From Enterobacter sp. JUb54 (lineage in GTDB: Bacteria; Pseudomonadota; Gammaproteobacteria; Enterobacterales; Enterobacteriaceae), in the NCBI RefSeq assembly GCF_014298075.1, contig NZ_CP060418.1, forward strand, positions 3,410,001 to 3,474,000: 64,000 nt of DNA, given 5' to 3'. Positions 28,645 to 38,380 of this stretch are shown piece after piece; position 1 is the stretch's first letter, and every line of letters begins with the position of its first letter. Position numbers and translations under genes: made by a program. Under the pieces are notes generated by a model. It saw only the letters and a list, made by a program, of their open reading frames with translations, was not told the DNA's origin and did not search any database.

Positions 28645-29454
28645 TCAGTCGTGGCGGGGATAATCGGGACTGTTAATCCACGCGTGATCCTCTTCCCAGG
28701 TGAACAGCCATTTGCGTTCCGGCCCGGCCATGACGTTGAGGTAATAGCTGTCATACCCGGCAATCGCGGCGACCGGATGATAGCCGCGCGGTACCATCAC
28801 CACATCGTGGTTAGACGGCGCCATGCAGGCGTCCAGGCTACGATCGTCGGTATACACCCGCTGGAATGCAAACCCCTGCGGCGGATCGAAACGGTGGTAA
28901 TAGGTCTCTTCCAGCTGCGTCTCTTTGCCCGGCTGCGCGGTATCGTGCTTATGGGACGGCCACGAACTGGTGGCCCCCTCGTCGGTGTAGACTTCCACCA
29001 CCAGCAGGCAATCGGCCTGCGCATTATCCGGCAGGATATTGTGCACGCGGCGCTGGTTGCGGCCTTTACCACGATGCTCGACGCCGACATCCTGCGGGAG
29101 AATCACCCGCGCCGGCAGCGTCCCTTTACCCGGGGCGCTGCAGACCGCCAGCTCGAGATCGGAGTCTGCCGTCACCTCTACCTTGTCCTGCGGCGGCACA
29201 TACACCGACCACGGCGGCGTGCGCTCAAACGGCGACATTCGCTGTCCCAGGTTGGGGAAATCGGCCTTCGTCGTTTTGACCGAGGCCAGCCCGGCCACCA
29301 GCACCAGGCACAGCTCGCGATCGCCGCTCTCCAGCTGGATGGTTTCCCCTTTTTTCAGCATCCACACATCGAACCCGATATAGCGCCAACCGGCGCTTTG
29401 CGGCGTAATGTGCTGGATCTGCCCCTCTTTGCGTGATTTAGCCAGTAACGACAT
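28645..29454 (-). CDS. iolB: 5-deoxy-glucuronate isomerase IolB
   Basis: 269 residues, cupin-fold isomerase converting 5-deoxy-glucuronate to 2-deoxy-5-keto-gluconate, the substrate of IolC. Family-typical stretches are the SWPSHKHDT metal site (His residues), LEETYYHRFDPPQGFAFQRVY and DVVMVPRGYHPV in the second cupin half. Eighteen bases downstream of iolA, so the two are one leftward operon. Confidence 0.94.
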   Translation of the reverse strand: MSLLAKSRKEGQIQHITPQSAGWRYIGFDVWMLKKGETIQLESGDRELCLVLVAGLASVKTTKADFPNLGQRMSPFERTPPWSVYVPPQDKVEVTADSDLELAVCSAPGKGTLPARVILPQDVGVEHRGKGRNQRRVHNILPDNAQADCLLVVEVYTDEGATSSWPSHKHDTAQPGKETQLEETYYHRFDPPQGFAFQRVYTDDRSLDACMAPSNHDVVMVPRGYHPVAAIAGYDSYYLNVMAGPERKWLFTWEEDHAWINSPDYPRHD

Positions 29455-29472
29455 GGCGCTCTCCTTCGCCGA

Positions 29473-30978
29473 TTAGCCTAACGTCGGCATGCTGAATTCA
29501 GATACGGTCTGCTGCCCTTCCGGCCAACGCACGGTGGCAGTTTTCATACGGGTGTAGAAGCGCACGCCGTCAGGCCCGTGGACGTTCAGGGCGCCAAACA
29601 CCGAGCGTTTCCAGCCGCCAAAGCTGTGGAACGCCATCGGTACCGGCACCGGCACGTTGACGCCGACCATCCCGGCCTGCACATCATGCACGAATTCCCG
29701 CGCGGTGTGGCCGTTGCTGGTGAAAACGGCGCTGCCGTTGCCAAATTCGTGGCTGTTCACCAGCGCCAGCGCGCTGTGGTAGTCCGCGACCCGGACTATG
29801 CCCAACACCGGCCCGAAAATCTCTTCGCGCCAGATGGTCATTTCCGGCGTGACGTTATCGAACAGCGTCCCGCCGACATAGTAACCGTCTTCATGACCGG
29901 CCACCCGCAGCTTACGCCCGTCGACCACCAGTTTAGCCCCTTCACTGGCGCCTTTATCGATATAGCCCAGCACTTTTTTCTGATGGGTGTCGGAAACCAC
30001 CGGCCCCATTTCATTCTCGTCTTTACCGCGCAGGCAGCCCGGCCCGACCTTCAGCGCTTCCACCAGCGGTTTCAGGCGCGCAATCAGTTTGTCTGCCGTT
30101 TCATCGCCCACCGCGACGACAACCGGCAGCGCCATGCAGCGCTCGCCCGCAGAGCCAAACGCGCCGCCCATGATAGCGTTGACCGTGGCATCCAGGTCCG
30201 CATCCGGCATCACGATGGCGTGGTTTTTCGCCGCGCCAAACGCCTGCACCCGCTTGCCGTGCGCGCTGGCGGTTTTATAGATATATTCGGCCACGCCGGA
30301 AGAGCCAACGAAGCTCACCGCCGCAATGCGCGGATCGGTATACAGCTGTTCGGCGTCATCGTTGCTGCAGTGCACCACGTTAAAGACGCCGTCCGGCAGA
30401 CCGGCCTCTTTCAGCAGTTCCGCCATGCGTACCGCTGCGGTTGGCGCCAGCGCCGGTGGCTTCAATACGAAGCTGTTGCCGCAGGCCAGCGCCAGCGGGA
30501 ACATCCACATCGGCACCATCGCCGGGAAGTTAAATGGCGTAATGCCCGCCACCACGCCCAGCGGCTGCATCAGCGAATAGCTGTCGACCCCGGTGCCAAC
30601 GTCCGAGGAGTACTCGCCCTTAATCAGATGCGGGATCCCGCAGGCAAATTCGACCACTTCCAGGCCGCGCGTCAGTTCACCCAGCGCGTCCGACCACACT
30701 TTACCGTGCTCGCTGACGATGATCCCCGCCAGCTCTTCCGCATGTTGTTCCAGCAGCATTTTAAAGTTGAACAAAACCCGGGCGCGGCGCAGCGGCGTGG
30801 TGCGCGACCAGCTTTCAAACGCCTCACGGGCCACCTGAATGGCGTCAGAAACTTCCTGCGCGGTCGACAGCGTGACTTCGCGAACCACTTTCCCCGTCGC
30901 CGGATCGTAAACCGGCATCGTTTCATTGCTGCTGCTGGTGACGGTTTTCCCGCCAATAAAGTTTCCTGTGATCGTCAT
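29473..30978 (-). CDS. iolA: Malonate/methylmalonate-semialdehyde dehydrogenase IolA (MmsA)
   Basis: 501 residues, CoA-acylating aldehyde dehydrogenase that turns malonate semialdehyde into acetyl-CoA and CO2 at the end of inositol breakdown. The NAD-binding SFVGSSGVAEYIY segment and the catalytic cysteine in FGSAGERCMALPV are present, and the family's GVNVPVPVPMAFHSFGG motif lies near the C-terminus. The ATG at 30978 follows GAGGCGAGA. First gene of the iolA-iolB unit, divergent from the iolI-like gene. Confidence 0.94.
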   Translation of the reverse strand: MTITGNFIGGKTVTSSSNETMPVYDPATGKVVREVTLSTAQEVSDAIQVAREAFESWSRTTPLRRARVLFNFKMLLEQHAEELAGIIVSEHGKVWSDALGELTRGLEVVEFACGIPHLIKGEYSSDVGTGVDSYSLMQPLGVVAGITPFNFPAMVPMWMFPLALACGNSFVLKPPALAPTAAVRMAELLKEAGLPDGVFNVVHCSNDDAEQLYTDPRIAAVSFVGSSGVAEYIYKTASAHGKRVQAFGAAKNHAIVMPDADLDATVNAIMGGAFGSAGERCMALPVVVAVGDETADKLIARLKPLVEALKVGPGCLRGKDENEMGPVVSDTHQKKVLGYIDKGASEGAKLVVDGRKLRVAGHEDGYYVGGTLFDNVTPEMTIWREEIFGPVLGIVRVADYHSALALVNSHEFGNGSAVFTSNGHTAREFVHDVQAGMVGVNVPVPVPMAFHSFGGWKRSVFGALNVHGPDGVRFYTRMKTATVRWPEGQQTVSEFSMPTLG

Positions 30979-31329
30979 GTTCTCGCCTCATGGTGTTGGT
31001 AGGCCAACGTTGCGGCCCGTCTCCGATTTTGCAGTGATATAACCGTAGTAAAATGAAATGTATATTTCAATGATGATGTGAAATGAAATTCTATTTTGGT
31101 GATGACTGTCGCATTTCCCATCCTCAGGGCTTCAGTTTTCAGCGGAAAGCGCGATCGATGCGATTCAGGCGGCGCGCCAGCTGTGCCGGAGGGCCGGCGG
31201 AGGCTGAAAGCACGATTAATTGCGAAGCAGCTCAAAGAATCACCATTTCAGTTATTGATAATTTTGAAATAAATGTTTTGACTTAGAGGCAATCGAACGA
31301 ACCCACCCTACCGTTTCCAGGAGAGCCAC
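30979..31329. promoter_or_regulatory. Divergent iolA / iolI-like promoter region with IolR-like palindrome
   Basis: 351 bp without a gene. TGAAATGTATATTTCA at 31054-31069 is a perfect 6+6 palindrome; further TGAAAT half-sites lie at 31079, 31084 and 31265, and ATTTCA at 31245. Their density at this divergent promoter suggests repressor binding. Confidence 0.6.
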
Positions 31330-32151
31330 ATGGCTATCGCACTGCAGCGTTTTTGTCTGAATCGTAAGATCGCCCCTTCCCTGAGCATCGAGGCGTTTTT
31401 CCGTCTGGTGAACAGCCTTGGACTGAATAAGGTCGAGCTACGCAATGATTTGCCCTCAGGCCGCGTGACCGACGATCTGAGCCATCAGCAGGTGCGCGAG
31501 CTGGCCGAGCGTTACCATATTGAGATCCTGACCATCAACGCCGTTTATCCTTTCAACTGCTGCACGGAACAGGTGCGCAACCTCACCGAATCCTTGCTGC
31601 AAGAGGCCCGCGCCATCGGCGCAAAATCGCTGGTGCTGTGTCCGCTGAATGATGGCCGCGAGGTGTCCGCCAGCGAGACGCTGAACGCGCTGCACCAGCT
31701 GTCCCCCCTGTTTGCTTTTTACGGTGTGCAGGGGCTGGTGGAGCCTCTGGGCTTCCCGCAAAGCTCGCTGCGTTCCGCCGCCCAGGCACAGGCGCTGATC
31801 CGCGACGCGCAGGTGCCGTTTAAGCTGCTGATCGATACCTTCCATCACCATCTTTACCCGCAGGCGGAGGCTGAGTTTGCCCAACTGGATGTCGCGGAAA
31901 TTGGCCTGGTGCACCTTTCCGGCGTGGAGGACTCTCGCCCGCGGGAGAACCTTACCGACGATCAGCGGATCATGCTGACGACCCACGACAAGCTGCAGAC
32001 CTGCGAGCAAATCAAGCAGCTGGAAGCGCGCGGCTACCAGGGCGTGTACGCGTTCGAGCCTTTTGCGCCGGAGCTGGCCTCGTGGAACGACGCGGATATC
32101 CGCCGCGAAACGGATCGCAGCATCGCCCTGATCCAACAGCACTGCGGCTGA
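31330..32151 (+). CDS. TIM-barrel isomerase, IolI-like
   Basis: 273 residues, AP-endonuclease-2/sugar isomerase family (ELRNDLPSG, EPLGFP, DTFHHHLYP and AFEPFAP carry likely metal ligands). Similar proteins called IolI convert between keto-inositols (2KMI and 1KDCI). It is transcribed alone, away from iolA, from a promoter region with IolR-type sites, which ties it to inositol use. A good GGAG ribosome site precedes the ATG. The reaction is inferred from family and position. Confidence 0.7.
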   Translation: MAIALQRFCLNRKIAPSLSIEAFFRLVNSLGLNKVELRNDLPSGRVTDDLSHQQVRELAERYHIEILTINAVYPFNCCTEQVRNLTESLLQEARAIGAKSLVLCPLNDGREVSASETLNALHQLSPLFAFYGVQGLVEPLGFPQSSLRSAAQAQALIRDAQVPFKLLIDTFHHHLYPQAEAEFAQLDVAEIGLVHLSGVEDSRPRENLTDDQRIMLTTHDKLQTCEQIKQLEARGYQGVYAFEPFAPELASWNDADIRRETDRSIALIQQHCG

Positions 32152-32248
32152 GGAAAAGCGCGGCGTATTCTGTCAGAGGGGAGATTTCTCACGTCGGTTT
32201 GCGGCCAGGTTGCCTATAATCGACGCAGGATAAATGGAGGAATCGAAC

Positions 32249-33751
32249 ATGAGCTCACCCCTGCTGATTGCCCGCACCCGGGAAACCCAGCTGCATCTGT
32301 TACCAGGAATGGCCAACCGTCACGGCCTGATTACCGGCGCCACCGGCACCGGTAAAACCGTCACGTTGCAAAAGCTGGCGGAATCCTTCTCAGAGATTGG
32401 CGTCCCGGTCTTTATGGCCGATGTTAAAGGCGACCTGACCGGGATTGCCGAAGCCGGCCAGGCGTCGGAGAAGCTGCAGGCGCGGCTGGAGAAAATCGGC
32501 GTCAGCGACTGGCAGCCGCACGCCAACCCGGTGGTGGTATGGGATATTTTCGGCGAGAAAGGCCACCCGGTACGGGCCACGGTGTCGGATCTCGGGCCGC
32601 TGCTGCTGGCGCGCCTGCTGAACCTCAACGAAGTCCAGTCCGGGGTGCTGAATATCATCTTCCGCATCGCCGACGATCGCGGCCTGTTGCTGCTCGATTT
32701 CAAAGATTTACGCGCCATTACCCAGTATATCGGCGATAACGCCAAAGCTTTTCAGAACCAGTACGGCAACATCAGCAGCGCCTCGGTCGGCGCCATTCAG
32801 CGCGGCCTGCTGACCCTGGAACAGCAGGGGGCGGAACACTTTTTCGGTGAGCCAATGCTCGATATCCAGGACTGGATGCGCCTCGATGAAAATGGCAAAG
32901 GGGTGATAAATATCCTCAGCGCCGAGAAGCTGTATCAGATGCCTAAGCTCTACGCCGCCAGCCTGCTGTGGATGCTCTCTGAACTCTACGAGCGTCTGCC
33001 GGAAGCCGGCGATCTCGATAAGCCCAAACTGGTCTTTTTCTTCGATGAAGCGCATCTGCTGTTTAACGATGCCCCGCAGGTGCTGCTGGATAAAATCGAA
33101 CAGGTGATCCGCCTGATTCGCTCCAAAGCCGTGGGGGTCTACTTCGTCTCGCAGAACCCGTCAGATATTCCCGACGCGGTCCTGGGTCAGCTGGGTAACC
33201 GCGTTCAGCACGCCCTGCGCGCCTTTACGCCGAAAGATCAGAAAGCGGTGAAAACCGCGGCGCAGACCATGCGCGCCAACCCGGCCTTCAGCACCGAGCA
33301 GGCGATTCAGGAGTTGGGCACCGGCGAAGCGCTGATCTCCTTCCTCGATGAGAAAGGCAGCCCGTCGGTGGTCGAACGCGCCATGGTTATCGCCCCGTGC
33401 TCACGAATGGGGCCGGTGACCGACGACGAGCGCAACGGCCTGATTAACCACTCCGCGCTGTACGGTAAATACGAAGAAGAGATCGACCGTGAATCGGCGT
33501 TTGAAATGCTGCAAAAAGGGGTTCAGGCCACCGTGGATCAACAGGCGGCGCCCCCGGCCAAAGGCCAGACGGCCAGCGATGACGACGGTCTGCTCGGCGG
33601 GCTGAAAGATATTCTGTTCGGCACCACCGGGCCACGAGGCGGCAAGCGGGACGGCATCGTGCAGACCGCGGCGAAAAGCGCGGTGCGGCAGGTAACCAAT
33701 CAGATTGTCAGAGGTATGCTGGGAAGTTTACTGGGCGGGCGAAAACGGTAG
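32249..33751 (+). CDS. yjgR: YjgR, DUF853 P-loop ATPase
   Basis: 500 residues, the length of E. coli YjgR, a HerA/FtsK-like ATPase of unknown role. Walker A GATGTGKT at residues 30-37, Walker [13 protein letters not shown] near 260, and a Gly-rich C-terminus ([18 protein letters not shown]). The ATG at 32249 lies eight bases after GGAGG; the earlier ATG at 32234 overlaps that ribosome site and is rejected. First conserved core gene after the inositol block, convergent with lptG. Confidence 0.93.
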   Translation: MSSPLLIARTRETQLHLLPGMANRHGLITGATGTGKTVTLQKLAESFSEIGVPVFMADVKGDLTGIAEAGQASEKLQARLEKIGVSDWQPHANPVVVWDIFGEKGHPVRATVSDLGPLLLARLLNLNEVQSGVLNIIFRIADDRGLLLLDFKDLRAITQYIGDNAKAFQNQYGNISSASVGAIQRGLLTLEQQGAEHFFGEPMLDIQDWMRLDENGKGVINILSAEKLYQMPKLYAASLLWMLSELYERLPEAGDLDKPKLVFFFDEAHLLFNDAPQVLLDKIEQVIRLIRSKAVGVYFVSQNPSDIPDAVLGQLGNRVQHALRAFTPKDQKAVKTAAQTMRANPAFSTEQAIQELGTGEALISFLDEKGSPSVVERAMVIAPCSRMGPVTDDERNGLINHSALYGKYEEEIDRESAFEMLQKGVQATVDQQAAPPAKGQTASDDDGLLGGLKDILFGTTGPRGGKRDGIVQTAAKSAVRQVTNQIVRGMLGSLLGGRKR

Positions 33752-33790
33752 TATCGCCCCCCGCGCGATGACCGCGCGGGGGACGTCGTG

Positions 33791-34873
33791 CTAGCTCTTT
33801 TTCATCATCAGCCAGAGGCTGATCAGGAAGAAGCTGGCGCTTGGCAGCAGCGCACCGATAATCGGCGGGATGCCGTAAACCAGCGTCAGTGGGCCAAAAA
33901 TCTGGTCCAGCACGTAGAAGATAAAGCCAAAGCTGATCCCGGTGACCACCCTCACCCCCATCGCCACGCTACGCAGCGGGCCGAAGATAAACGACAGGGC
34001 CATCAGCATCATCACCGCTACCGACAGCGGCTGGAAGATTTTGCTCCACATATTGAGCTGATAACGCCCCGGGTCCTGGCCGCTGGATTTCAGATAGGTC
34101 ACGTAGTTGTGCAGGCCGCTGATCGACAGCGCATCCGGATCCAGTGCCACCACGCCCAGCTTGTCGGGCGTCAGCTTGGTTTTCCAGGTTCCGCTAACCA
34201 TCTGCGATCCGGTTATCTGTTTCGGGTCGGTGAGGTTTGACTCATCGACCTGCGACAGGCGCCAGACTTTATTGTCGTTATCGAATTTCGCCGAGGCCGC
34301 ATAGCGGACGGTCTGCAAACGACGCTGATCGTTAAACGCGTAAATACTCACGCCGCCCAGCTCATCGTTGCCTTTCACCCGCTCAATATAAACGAAGTTA
34401 TGACCGTCTTTCGCCCACAGCCCCTGCTGGGTGGACAGCAACGACCCACCGTACATCTGCTGCGCACGGTAGTTACGCGCCATCTGTTCGCCCTGCGGCG
34501 CGACCCATTCACCGATCGCCATCGTCAGCAATACCAGCGGAATTGCGGTTTTCATCACCGCCAGCGCCACCTGTAAACGGGTGAAACCGGAGGCCTGCAT
34601 CACCACCAGTTCGCTACGCTGTGCCAGCATCCCGAGCCCCAACAGTGCGCCAAGCAGCGCCGCCATCGGGAAGAAAATCTGCACGTCTTTCGGTACGCTA
34701 AGAATGGTATACAGCCCGGCACCGAGCGCGTCATAGCTGCCCTGGCCGGCCTTTTTCAGCTGATCGACAAATTTGATAATGCCCGACAGCGACACCAGCA
34801 TGAACAGCGTCATCATGATGGTGTTGAAAATCGTCCTACCGATATAACGGTCGAGTACGCCAAACGCCTGCAT
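33791..34873 (-). CDS. lptG: LPS export permease LptG
   Basis: 360 residues, as in E. coli. Forms with LptF the inner-membrane part of the LptB2FG ABC transporter, which extracts lipopolysaccharide and passes it to LptC. Three membrane spans flank each side of a periplasmic beta-jellyroll domain (~residues 130-265); the cytoplasmic coupling region near QRSELVVMQASGFT is clear. It begins with TGATG, sharing one base with the lptF stop, so an upstream GTG three bases earlier is discounted. Confidence 0.95.
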   Translation of the reverse strand: MQAFGVLDRYIGRTIFNTIMMTLFMLVSLSGIIKFVDQLKKAGQGSYDALGAGLYTILSVPKDVQIFFPMAALLGALLGLGMLAQRSELVVMQASGFTRLQVALAVMKTAIPLVLLTMAIGEWVAPQGEQMARNYRAQQMYGGSLLSTQQGLWAKDGHNFVYIERVKGNDELGGVSIYAFNDQRRLQTVRYAASAKFDNDNKVWRLSQVDESNLTDPKQITGSQMVSGTWKTKLTPDKLGVVALDPDALSISGLHNYVTYLKSSGQDPGRYQLNMWSKIFQPLSVAVMMLMALSFIFGPLRSVAMGVRVVTGISFGFIFYVLDQIFGPLTLVYGIPPIIGALLPSASFFLISLWLMMKKS

Positions 34874-35970
34874 CACGCCGCTCCTTTGTTAAAACGGGCA
34901 CGGAAGCGGCGCATCGGCACCGTATCCCACAGGTTCAGCAGCACGGCCAGCGCGAAATAGAGCAGGTTGATACCCCACATCCAGATCATCGGGTCGATTT
35001 TACCTTTACCGCCGTTGGACTTAATCGAGGTTTGCAGCAGGAAGAAGACCAGGTACAGCAGCATCGCCGGCAGCATTGACAGCACCCGTCCCTGACGTGG
35101 ATTCACCACGCTCAGCGGGACCACCATCAGCGCCATAATGAACACCGTCGCCACCAGCGTGAAGCGCCAGTGCAGCTCCGCGCGGGCGCGGTCAGTATCG
35201 GTTTTCCACAGCGTCAGCATGTCCATCTGTTCAGTATCGCTGGGGTCCGAGGAGACCGCCTGATGGCCGATAATTGCCTGGTAATTTTTAAAGTCGGTAA
35301 TGCGGAAGTCACGCAGCATCGCCGTGCCTTCAAAGCGGGTACCCTGATTCATGGTCACCACCTGCGAACCGTCTTTCTTCTGCGACAGTTCGCCGGTGTC
35401 CGCCACGACGACGGAAGGACGCGCATTGCCTTTCGGCTTCAGCTGCGCAAGGAATACATCCTGGAAGCGATTGCCGTTCACACTTTCAATAAACAGCACG
35501 GCGCTGCCATCGCTGGCCTGCTGGAACTGGCCCTGGGCCAGCGCGGCCATGCCGGGGTTGGCTTTGGCTTCTGCCAGTACTTCATCCTGATGGCGGGACG
35601 ACCAGGGGCCGGCCCACATCACGTTGACGGCCGCCACGGCACCGGTAAACAGCGCGAGGATCATCGCCGCTTTGACCAGCACGGCCTTGCTCAGGCCGCA
35701 GGCGTGCATCACCGTGATTTCACTTTCGGTATACAGTTTGCCCAGCGTCATTAGCAGCCCGAGGAACAGACTCAGGGGCAGAATAAGCTGCGCCATTTCC
35801 GGTACGCCCAGCCCTAACAGGGAGAGCACCAGATTTGTCGGGATGTCGCCATCTACCGCCGCGCCGAGGATCCTGACCAGTTTCTGGCAAAAGAAAATGA
35901 GTAGCAGGATGAACAGGATCGCCAACTGGCTTTTCAGCGTCTCACGAACCAGATATCTTATGATTATCAC
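34873..35970 (-). CDS. lptF: LPS export permease LptF
   Basis: 365 residues (366 in E. coli). Starts MIIIRYLVRETLKSQ, with six spans in two groups around a periplasmic domain and the coupling segment YTESEITVMHACGLS. Essential partner of LptG. Transcribed divergently from pepA; the 268-bp gap (35971-36238) must hold both promoters. Confidence 0.95.
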   Translation of the reverse strand: MIIIRYLVRETLKSQLAILFILLLIFFCQKLVRILGAAVDGDIPTNLVLSLLGLGVPEMAQLILPLSLFLGLLMTLGKLYTESEITVMHACGLSKAVLVKAAMILALFTGAVAAVNVMWAGPWSSRHQDEVLAEAKANPGMAALAQGQFQQASDGSAVLFIESVNGNRFQDVFLAQLKPKGNARPSVVVADTGELSQKKDGSQVVTMNQGTRFEGTAMLRDFRITDFKNYQAIIGHQAVSSDPSDTEQMDMLTLWKTDTDRARAELHWRFTLVATVFIMALMVVPLSVVNPRQGRVLSMLPAMLLYLVFFLLQTSIKSNGGKGKIDPMIWMWGINLLYFALAVLLNLWDTVPMRRFRARFNKGAA

Positions 35971-36235
35971 TATAAATACGCCCGTAAAAACCCGTCTTAT
36001 TGCAGGAAAATTGCTTGTTTCATGGCTTAAACGTCATTTATTCTCTTTGGTCTTCGAAATCATCGCTAAGATTAAATGACTCATTGGTTCCGCGTATCAG
36101 GTTTTTTTTCTGACGAACCAAAGCCGTAATAACGTTAAGATTAACACGAAGTCACCGCAACAGCGGACATGAGTTACGAAAGCTTTCAATTCTATCCGTA
36201 GCCACCGTCGTTGTCTTTAAGATTCAGGAGCGTAG

Positions 36236-37750
<1,515 letters not shown>

Positions 37751-37805
37751 AATCAAGCGTACCCGGCAGGCCTTGCTTGCCGGGTTCAGTGCCCCCATTA
37801 CATTC

Positions 37806-37932
37806 TATACCCTCTGGATTTCGGGTTACGTCACGGCGGCAACCGCACGAATCCCCAGGAGCATAGATAACGGGGTGACTGGGATGAGCGAGGGCAGCCA
37901 ACAACGAGGCCGCCAGAAAGACAATGGGTATA
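37806..37932. repeat. ERIC element abutting the holC start
   Basis: 127 bp, exactly the classic ERIC length, bounded by TATACCC (37806) and GGGTATA (37932) as inverted ends. The centre reads AATCCCCAGGAGC, then GGGGTGACTGGGATGAGCG and GCAGCCAAC, which match the conserved ERIC core. Its end lies four bases before the holC ATG, so ERIC sequence forms the holC leader and its weak ribosome site. Confidence 0.88.
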
Positions 37933-37936
37933 GATT

Positions 37937-38380
37937 ATGAAGAATGCAACGTTCTATCTGCTCGACAATGATACGCAACAGGATGGCTTAAGCGCCGTTG
38001 AACAACTGGTGTGTGACGTTGCCGCAGAACGTTGGCGCAGCGGCAAACGTGTGCTGATTGCCTGCGAAGATGAGCAGCAGGCCATTCGCCTCGATGAAGC
38101 GCTGTGGGCGCGTCCCCCGGAAAGCTTCGTCCCGCATAATCTGGCGGGAGAAGGCCCCAGAGGCGGCGCACCGGTGGAAATTGCCTGGCCGCAAAAGCGC
38201 AACAGCAGCCCGCGGGATATTCTGATCAGTCTGCGGGTTAATTTTGCAGATTTTGCCACCGCTTTCACAGAAGTGGTAGACTTTGTCCCTTACGAAGATT
38301 CTCTGAAACAACTGGCGCGCGAACGCTACAAAGCGTACCGCATGGCTGGTTTCAACCTGAATACGGCAACCTGGAAATAA
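37937..38380 (+). CDS. holC: DNA polymerase III chi subunit HolC
   Basis: 147 residues, as in E. coli. Chi links the clamp-loader (through psi) to single-stranded-DNA-binding protein. Starts [15 protein letters not shown] and contains the conserved [19 protein letters not shown] region. The gene overlaps valS by one base (TAATG), so the two are co-translated. No strong ribosome site precedes it; the leader comes from an ERIC element. Confidence 0.96.
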   Translation: MKNATFYLLDNDTQQDGLSAVEQLVCDVAAERWRSGKRVLIACEDEQQAIRLDEALWARPPESFVPHNLAGEGPRGGAPVEIAWPQKRNSSPRDILISLRVNFADFATAFTEVVDFVPYEDSLKQLARERYKAYRMAGFNLNTATWK

